Below, one piece after another: positions 41,633 through 47,135 of a stretch of DNA of 47,135 nt. Numbering within the stretch: the stretch's first letter is position 1; each line of letters opens with the position of its first letter. This DNA comes from an uncultured Collinsella sp. Lineage in GTDB: Bacteria; Actinomycetota; Coriobacteriia; Coriobacteriales; Coriobacteriaceae. The position numbers and the translations under genes were made by a program. The notes under the pieces were generated by a model. It did not search any database, had not been told where the DNA came from, and worked only from the letters and a program-made list of their open reading frames with translations. The stretch spans positions 1 through 47,135 of the forward strand of contig CAAEMX010000041.1 in the NCBI GenBank assembly GCA_900757185.1. Direction: 5' to 3'.

Positions 41633-43057
41633 CTAGCACACACCTTCCACAAAGCGGTCGAGCTCAACAAAGCGGGAACCCTTGACCAGTACAACATCAT
41701 GTTTTTCAAGCGCGCCGCCCATGCGGTCGAGCACCTGCTGATAATCGGAGAACACCTGGATGCGGTCCTCGTCCATGCCCATCATGCGCGCGGCATCGGC
41801 CATAAGCTGGGCCAGCTCACCACCCACGCACGCCAGCATGTCGAGCTTCTTGGCGGCGGCATAGGCGCCCACGAGCTCATGCATGCGAGGAGCCTCATCG
41901 CCCATCTCGCCCATCTCGCCCAGGATCGCCATGCGAGACCCCGTGCACGAAAGCGAGCACAGCAGATCGAGACCGGCTGCCATCGATTCGGCGCTGGCGT
42001 TATAGGAGTCATCGATGATGCGTGCACCGCTCTTGGCGCGCTTGATCTCCTGGCGGTGACCGGTGATTGTGAGGCCCCTAAAGGCAGCATCGATCTGCTC
42101 GGGCGTCACGCCCAGGCGATAGGCAACCGCGGCGGCCTTAACGGCATTTGGAACGGACTGCACGCCGGGGATAGCAAGCATGGTATCGATTGTCTCGCCC
42201 TGACCAAAATCGAGCGTAAAGACCGGACGGCCCTCGTCATCAACACGAACTTCGCGGGCGCGGACCTCATCATCGTCCGAGACGCCGGCCAGCATCACAT
42301 CGATACCAGCAGGCTGGGCGAACGTATCGCGAATGAACGGCGTAAAGTCGTCCTCACCGCCCAAAACCAGCAGCGGCAAGAAGTCGCCGGCGGCGCACAT
42401 ACCCTGGACAATCTCGGCCTTAGCGCGGGCGATGTTCTCGCGGCTGCCCAAAATGCCGATGTGAGAGGTGCCGATCTTGCTCACGATGGCAAGGTTGGGA
42501 TTGGCGGACTGGGACAGGCGCTCGATCTCGTGGAAATGGTTCATGCCCATCTCGAGCACCAGGACCTCGGTACCGGCCGGGGCGGAAAGCACCGTGAGCG
42601 GCATGCCGATCAGGTTATTGAAATTGCCCTTGGTGGCCCAGACACGATAGCGCTTGGCGAGTACAGCGGCGAGCACGTCCTTGGTCGTCGTCTTGCCGAT
42701 GGAACCGGTAATGCCAACGACCAGGCAGCCAAGCTCCAGGCGATACGCGTGCGCCAAACGAAGCAGAAACTCCTCGGGATCATCGGTCAGCAGGATGGCG
42801 CATCCCTTGTCCTGCGCCAGCGAGACCAACTCGGCATCGGGCTCACGCGTCATCACGACGGCGCCGGCACCCGACTGGACGGCACGGGAAGCAAAATCAT
42901 TGCCGTCGACGTTTTCACCGGGAAAGGCGACGAAAATCGTCCCTTCCTCGACCTGGCGCGAGTCGATAACGCACCCGCGGCATACCCGATCGACTTCTCC
43001 CGTCACGGTTCGGGCCCCTGTTGCGGCCGCGAGGTTGTTGACGGCGATCTCTATCAT
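41633..43057 (-). CDS. murF: UDP-MurNAc-tripeptide D-Ala-D-Ala ligase MurF
   Basis: MurF adds D-Ala-D-Ala to complete the pentapeptide precursor. The 474-residue protein has the MurF N-terminal substrate fold (DSRQVEEGTIFVAF), the ATP loop GITGSIGKTTTKD (GSIGKTT at 118-124), the metal-ligand EMGMNHF and IDDSYNASAESM. The ATG follows AGGGGAG. It comes 127 bp after ftsI, where murE would be expected. A TACAAT near 43100 could be a local -10. Confidence 0.97.
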   Translation of the reverse strand: MIEIAVNNLAAATGARTVTGEVDRVCRGCVIDSRQVEEGTIFVAFPGENVDGNDFASRAVQSGAGAVVMTREPDAELVSLAQDKGCAILLTDDPEEFLLRLAHAYRLELGCLVVGITGSIGKTTTKDVLAAVLAKRYRVWATKGNFNNLIGMPLTVLSAPAGTEVLVLEMGMNHFHEIERLSQSANPNLAIVSKIGTSHIGILGSRENIARAKAEIVQGMCAAGDFLPLLVLGGEDDFTPFIRDTFAQPAGIDVMLAGVSDDDEVRAREVRVDDEGRPVFTLDFGQGETIDTMLAIPGVQSVPNAVKAAAVAYRLGVTPEQIDAAFRGLTITGHRQEIKRAKSGARIIDDSYNASAESMAAGLDLLCSLSCTGSRMAILGEMGEMGDEAPRMHELVGAYAAAKKLDMLACVGGELAQLMADAARMMGMDEDRIQVFSDYQQVLDRMGGALEKHDVVLVKGSRFVELDRFVEGVC

Positions 43058-43184
43058 TGCAGCTCCCCTGTAAACCTAATAATGCTATCGGCGTATTGTA
43101 TCCCAGCGCCGCGCATGCGTGGTGCAGGGCATGTGAACACCCCTCATATGGGACAACAAACCACGCCCCAAAGATTGTAACCCC

Positions 43185-45050
43185 CTACTTCGTGCGCGGG
43201 ATGCCCAGCACGTCGAGCGCGTTGGCCATAATGGACTGGAACGGCACCGCAGCGGCATCTGAGCCGCTCGGCGTTCCGTCGAGCGTGATATAGCACAGCA
43301 CCTTGGGTGATTGTGCCGGCGCAAAGCCCATAAAGGACGACATGTAGTTCTCCTTGAGGTAGCCGCCGTTCTCGTCGGCACGTTCGGCCGTGCCGGTCTT
43401 GCCCGCCACGTCATAGCCGTCAACTGCGCCGCCAACGCCCGTGCCTTCAGACACGACCGTCTGCATGCACGATGTCACCTGGGATGCTGCATCCTCAGAA
43501 ATCGCACGCTCGCCTTCGCCCCAGTCCTTCTCGTCGCCTTTGCTGGACTTATAGAAGTGCGGGGTCATCATCACGCCGCCGTTAGCGATGCCGCCCACGG
43601 CACGTGCGATCTCAATCGGCGAGACAGACAGCGCCTGTCCAAAGCTCATCGAGCCCAGCGTGGCGCCGTCATACTGGTCACGCTCCTTGACGATGCCCAG
43701 GCTCTCGCCCGGAAAATCGACACCAGAGCTGTGACCGATGCCCCACTTGTCCACATAGGCGGCAAAGTCGTCGGCACCGATCTTGCGCCCCACCAGGACA
43801 AAGCCCACGTTGGACGAACGGCGCATCATCTCGCGCACATCCATGGTCATGGCATAGTCGCGCTTGTCGGCATCGGTGACGGTATCGTCGCCCACCTTGA
43901 TGCTCGCCGGCACCTCAAACGACGTACTCGATCGCACGACGCCCAAGTCGAAGCCGGCGCCCGCCACGAGTGTCTTAAAGACCGAGCCGGGCTCGTAGGC
44001 GTCGGTAACCAGGCGCAGGTTCATATCCTCGGTCTTGGCGTTTTCCAAATCGGTCTGGTCGTAGGTCGGATACGAGCAGGCTGCCAAGATCTCTCCTGTC
44101 GTAGGATCGGTGACCAGCGCCGAGCCGTTCTTGGCCTTAGTCTTCTCAACTGCCTCTGCCAGGGCATCCTCGGCCGCACGCTGGATATTGACGTCGAGCG
44201 TCGTCACGATATCAACGCCGTCGACCGCAGCCACCTTTTTATAGGCACCGCCCGCGATATAGCTGCCGTCCCTCGCGCGCTCGCGTACGAGAGAACCGTT
44301 CGTGCCGGTCAGAAGCTTGTTGTATTGCTTTTCGAGACCAGTCAAGCCGTCGTTGTCTACATTCACTACACCCAGCACCTGCGATGCCAGATTGCCGTAT
44401 GGATATACGCGCTTCATGGCCTGCTCAAAAAGCACGCCGGGCAGGTTCTTCTTCTCCAGCGCCACAGCATCGTCTTCGTCCACCTGGCGCTTGATATACA
44501 CCCAGGTTCCATCGGACTCGACGAGCTTGCGGCAGGTCTTTTTATCGATTCCAGTTGCCTTGACCAGCGCCGACACCGTCTTGTCAACGTCCTCGACAAG
44601 CTGCGGGTTCACGGCGATGTTGCGACATTCGACCGACGACGCCAGCACGTTACCGTTGCGGTCGTAGATGGTGCCACGTTTGGCATAGAGGGTCTGCGCA
44701 AGCAGGCGACGCGCATCGGCACGCTCGCGCAGTTTATCGGCTTCGACAATTTGATAGTCGGCAAGGCGAAAGACGCCCAAGCCCAAGCCAAGCCCGATGA
44801 ATCCCATGACGGCTTTGCGGCGAGGCAGCGGCGTGCCCGTGAGCCATTCGGTCGACGAACTCTTGCGCGACCTGGTGTTATGCACTTGAGGGCCACCCGA
44901 GCCGCGAAGTCGCGACGCCGGGTCGTTGCCACGGGACCGCCCGGCGTTGTAAGATTGCCGACCCGTTCCTTGATAACCAGAACGTCCCCGCGACGAGGGA
45001 CGTCCAGAACCGCGGCCCCCATCGGAACCGCGGCGATAGTCATTTGTCAT
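43185..45050 (-). CDS. ftsI: Septal transpeptidase FtsI (class B penicillin-binding protein)
   Basis: FtsI crosslinks septal peptidoglycan with FtsW. The 621-residue protein has a long Gly/Arg/Ser-rich cytoplasmic tail (1-75), one membrane helix (about 80-97) and a PBP dimerisation domain. The transpeptidase domain follows, with SxxK in EPGSVFKTL near residue 354, SxN in RRSSNVGF near 407 and KTG in VAGKTGTAE near 555. No PASTA domain is present. The ribosome site is weak, and ftsL ends 17 bp upstream. Confidence 0.96.
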   Translation of the reverse strand: MTNDYRRGSDGGRGSGRPSSRGRSGYQGTGRQSYNAGRSRGNDPASRLRGSGGPQVHNTRSRKSSSTEWLTGTPLPRRKAVMGFIGLGLGLGVFRLADYQIVEADKLRERADARRLLAQTLYAKRGTIYDRNGNVLASSVECRNIAVNPQLVEDVDKTVSALVKATGIDKKTCRKLVESDGTWVYIKRQVDEDDAVALEKKNLPGVLFEQAMKRVYPYGNLASQVLGVVNVDNDGLTGLEKQYNKLLTGTNGSLVRERARDGSYIAGGAYKKVAAVDGVDIVTTLDVNIQRAAEDALAEAVEKTKAKNGSALVTDPTTGEILAACSYPTYDQTDLENAKTEDMNLRLVTDAYEPGSVFKTLVAGAGFDLGVVRSSTSFEVPASIKVGDDTVTDADKRDYAMTMDVREMMRRSSNVGFVLVGRKIGADDFAAYVDKWGIGHSSGVDFPGESLGIVKERDQYDGATLGSMSFGQALSVSPIEIARAVGGIANGGVMMTPHFYKSSKGDEKDWGEGERAISEDAASQVTSCMQTVVSEGTGVGGAVDGYDVAGKTGTAERADENGGYLKENYMSSFMGFAPAQSPKVLCYITLDGTPSGSDAAAVPFQSIMANALDVLGIPRTK

Positions 45051-45067
45051 ACTCAGCTACCGTCTTG

Positions 45068-45538
45068 CTACTGAGCGGTCGCGGTCGCGTTGGCGCCCGC
45101 GGCTGCATCCTGCGAAAAGTCAAGTGTAACGCTCTCGCTGGGCTCCACCATGCCATAAGCGCCCGCAAGGTCGCGAATGCGCGTGTCGGCGCCATAGACC
45201 GAATGCATGACCTCCAGGTCGGAGCTCTCATCGGTCGCCTTTTCGAGCGTGTTGGTAAGCTCGGCGTTGCTGTTGAGCACCTGGGCCGTAACGCCGGCGA
45301 GCGCCACGCGGGCGACGCCGATCGTCATGAAGATAGCCGCAATGATGCAAAACGTTTTAAGAACGCTCATGAAAACTGGGCTTACCGCCTGGTTTGCCTG
45401 ACGGCCCGCGCCCGTGTAGACATCAAAGCGCGGCGTGCGCTGCTCACGGGGAGCAACGGGGGCCTGCGGCGTCTCACGATAGGCGGGCATGGCGTTCATA
45501 TCATAGGCGAGTGCTGCGTTTGAAGTGTTGTAGCCCAT
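45068..45538 (-). CDS. ftsL: FtsL-like division protein
   Basis: The 156-residue bitopic protein sits between rsmH and ftsI, the normal ftsL position. It has a polar, proline-rich cytoplasmic tail of about 55 residues, one membrane helix (about 57-80) and a short helical outside part (NSNAELTNTLEKATDESSDLE in part). A low-complexity Ala/Thr end follows. FtsL sequences are poorly conserved, so the call depends on position and layout. The ATG follows GGGAGGCGG. Confidence 0.85.
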   Translation of the reverse strand: MGYNTSNAALAYDMNAMPAYRETPQAPVAPREQRTPRFDVYTGAGRQANQAVSPVFMSVLKTFCIIAAIFMTIGVARVALAGVTAQVLNSNAELTNTLEKATDESSDLEVMHSVYGADTRIRDLAGAYGMVEPSESVTLDFSQDAAAGANATATAQ

Positions 45539-45628
45539 GATATGCCGCCTCCCATCCCGAGTACGTTGGTAGTGTGTTTAAGCTTCGTTTATGGTGCGAG
45601 CGGGAGGTCCAATATCGCGCGGTCGCGC

Positions 45629-46594
45629 CTACAGACGCTGCGCCACGCGGATTTTGGCTGATCTCGCCCGAGGGTTGCGCTCAACCTCATCAGGCTGGGC
45701 AACCAGGGGTTTGCGGGTGATGACCTTGAGTATCGGCACGTTGCCGCACACGCACACCGGAATCTCCGGCGGACACGTGCACCCCTGGCTCATCTCCTTA
45801 AAGTGGTTCTTTACGATACGGTCCTCGAGCGAGTGATACGAAATGACGCAGATACGTCCGCCCGGGTTGAGCCACCTGGTGGCGGCATCAAGCCCTCGTT
45901 CGAGCACATCGAGCTCGTGATTGACCTCGATGCGAATGGCCTGGAAACTTTTCTTGGCCGGGTGTCCACCATGCCGACGAGCGGCAGCCGGGATACCCGC
46001 CTTGATGATCTCGACAAATTGGCCGGTGGTTTCGATCGGTTCTTGCTCGCGGCGGCGCACGATCTCGCGCGCGATCTGCGAGGCGAACTTCTCTTCGCCG
46101 TAGACGCGTAGAATCCGGGCGAGGTCGTGTTCGTTATAGGTGTTGATGACCTCAGCTGCGTTTAAGGTGTTATTGCCCGGATCCATCCGCATGTCCAATG
46201 GGGCGTCCTCGTTATACGAAAAGCCCCTGCCAGGGATATCGAGTTGCGGTGACGAAACGCCCAAATCGAACAGGAAGCCATCGACCCCGGGCACCTCGGC
46301 CGAGCAAAGCAGCTCGTCCAAGTCGCCGAAGTTGCCCTTCAGCAGCTGGTGCGGAACGCCGGGAACCTCGCGGTCCAGACGGGCGCCAGCGGCCTCGAGG
46401 GCCATGTCGTCCTGATCGACGCCGAGCAAAAGGCCCGTCTCCCCCACCTGTGCGGCCATCTTTACCGAATGGCCGGCACCGCCAAGGGTGCAATCGCAGA
46501 CAACGGAGCCGCTCTTTAGCTGCAGCGACTCAAGCACTTCGCCGAGCATGACAGGTTCATGCCGATATTCTTGTGTCAAGATCCCACGCTCCAT
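45629..46594 (-). CDS. rsmH: 16S rRNA (cytosine-1402-N4)-methyltransferase RsmH
   Basis: RsmH (MraW) methylates N4 of C1402 in the decoding site of 16S rRNA. The 321-residue protein starts with YRHEPVMLGEVLESL and has the SAM motif DCTLGGAGHS. It also has FDLGVSSPQLD, MRMDP, KSFQAIRIEVNHEL and the C-terminal YHSLEDRIVKNHF. A cysteine-rich stretch (GCTCPPEIPVCVCGN) near residue 285 resembles a metal site seen in some homologues. It follows mraZ by 20 bp. Confidence 0.97.
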   Translation of the reverse strand: MERGILTQEYRHEPVMLGEVLESLQLKSGSVVCDCTLGGAGHSVKMAAQVGETGLLLGVDQDDMALEAAGARLDREVPGVPHQLLKGNFGDLDELLCSAEVPGVDGFLFDLGVSSPQLDIPGRGFSYNEDAPLDMRMDPGNNTLNAAEVINTYNEHDLARILRVYGEEKFASQIAREIVRRREQEPIETTGQFVEIIKAGIPAAARRHGGHPAKKSFQAIRIEVNHELDVLERGLDAATRWLNPGGRICVISYHSLEDRIVKNHFKEMSQGCTCPPEIPVCVCGNVPILKVITRKPLVAQPDEVERNPRARSAKIRVAQRL

Positions 46595-46614
46595 CCGTTA
46601 CCCGTGCCTTGCCC

Positions 46615-47049
46615 TTACGAGAAGAAGAGGTCCAGCAGGGCCTCATCGTCATCGTCCTCATCGGCCGCGGCGCGATCCCAAACCTCAAGGTGGTCGTAGT
46701 TGCCCACAACCGTGACCTCGCGGTCGAGGTTCGCCTGCTTGCGGAGAGACTCGGAAAGACCGATACGACCGGCGCTGTCCACATCCATCGACGTGGTGCG
46801 CTTGTTGATCGCCCTCATGAGCTTCTGGTCGTTAATGTCACGCGGGTTAAAACCCTCGTGGCCCTCACGACCCGCGAAGAGTCCTTCGACCCACTTATCG
46901 AAGGCCTCGGCAGAGAACACGTACAGAGCATCGACATCCAGGGCTTTGAACACGCGAACGTGCTCTCCAAGCTCCTCGCGAAGGGGTGCAGGCAGGGACA
47001 GACGACCTTTTGCATCGAGATTGCGCTCGTATGCACCAGTCATTCCCAT
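46615..47049 (-). CDS. mraZ: MraZ transcriptional regulator
   Basis: MraZ is the AbrB-like DNA-binding repressor that usually opens and controls the dcw cluster. The 144-residue protein has two SpoVT/AbrB-type halves, YERNLDAKGRLSLPAPLRE (near 7-25) and MDVDSAGRIGLSESLRKQA (near 88-106). A highly acidic tail (ADEDDDDEALLDLFF) follows. The ATG follows GGGAGGG. A second ATG two codons on is possible but less likely. Confidence 0.96.
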   Translation of the reverse strand: MGMTGAYERNLDAKGRLSLPAPLREELGEHVRVFKALDVDALYVFSAEAFDKWVEGLFAGREGHEGFNPRDINDQKLMRAINKRTTSMDVDSAGRIGLSESLRKQANLDREVTVVGNYDHLEVWDRAAADEDDDDEALLDLFFS

Positions 47050-47135
47050 GTGCGCCCTCCCCTCGGTTACTCAGATGGCACGTACGCGGGGAACCCCCCC
47101 GCCTGTCGACGTCATTAATAATATGGGGAACCGCC
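47050..47135 (-). promoter_or_regulatory. mraZ upstream region
   Basis: On the minus strand this leader holds two GGTTCCCC copies (47132-47125 and 47095-47088) 37 bp apart and a TATTAT that could be a -10. Its -35 would fall outside the window. The usual MraZ operator, short TGGG-type repeats at 10-bp intervals, is not evident. The run of seven C/G at 47094-47100 is unusual. Confidence 0.35.

Noticed and set aside
47050..47135. Canonical MraZ operator repeats
   Set aside because: The expected short repeats at 10-bp spacing are not seen. Only two distant GGTTCCCC copies are present, and the upstream part is cut by the window edge.

Overview
The window is about 47 kb of GC-rich bacterial chromosome, densely packed with housekeeping genes. 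It looks like a member of the Coriobacteriia (Actinobacteriota), most likely Collinsella or a close relative. The evidence for this is a high-GC, C-ending codon style; a dcw division cluster with SepF and DivIVA but no ftsA; a PolA that has lost its proofreading motif; and the overall gene content. The genus is an inference, since no 16S gene is present. I see no tRNA, rRNA, CRISPR array, prophage or insertion sequence.

Left part (1-13.4 kb). ndk, argH, a 56-residue unknown protein and argG lie on the minus strand, so the last two steps of arginine synthesis are adjacent. An odd, less GC-rich gap follows, then a Cof-type HAD phosphatase. Next come rpiB and an AlsE/Rpe-type epimerase, divergent from a LacI-family regulator. 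The shared spacer holds repeated operator-like TGGTTA/TAACCA sites. polA (minus), an M18 aminopeptidase and yaaA follow.

Middle part (13.4-24.1 kb). A one-pass membrane protein diverges from thiC, which has a TPP riboswitch, and thiD follows. Then come a pentapeptide-repeat protein, an SGNH hydrolase, a TIGR02452-type macrodomain/PARG-like protein with an altered catalytic motif, a Bax-inhibitor-1 membrane protein, a small unknown protein, a low-affinity phosphate transporter with its DUF47 partner, and a nitroreductase with strongly split codon usage.

Right part (23.4-47.1 kb, all minus strand). This is the dcw cell-wall and division cluster. In transcription order it reads mraZ, rsmH, ftsL, ftsI, murF, mraY, murD, ftsW, murG, murC, murB, ftsQ, ftsZ, ylmD (pgeF), then the whole pstS-pstC-pstA-pstB-phoU phosphate system, then ylmE (yggS), sepF, ylmG (yggT) and divIVA. 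The Pst system therefore sits inside the usual ylmDEFG string, and pstS overlaps ylmD by an ATGA. murE is missing from between ftsI and murF.

The best leads are: (1) a set of five long near-perfect palindromes just behind stop codons; (2) YggT, which lacks any ATG/GTG/TTG start for its conserved N-terminus and lies in frame with the sepF stop; (3) the Pst operon embedded in, and translationally linked to, the division cluster; (4) the macrodomain protein whose QEE motif reads QEA; and (5) the LacI/epimerase/RpiB sugar module.
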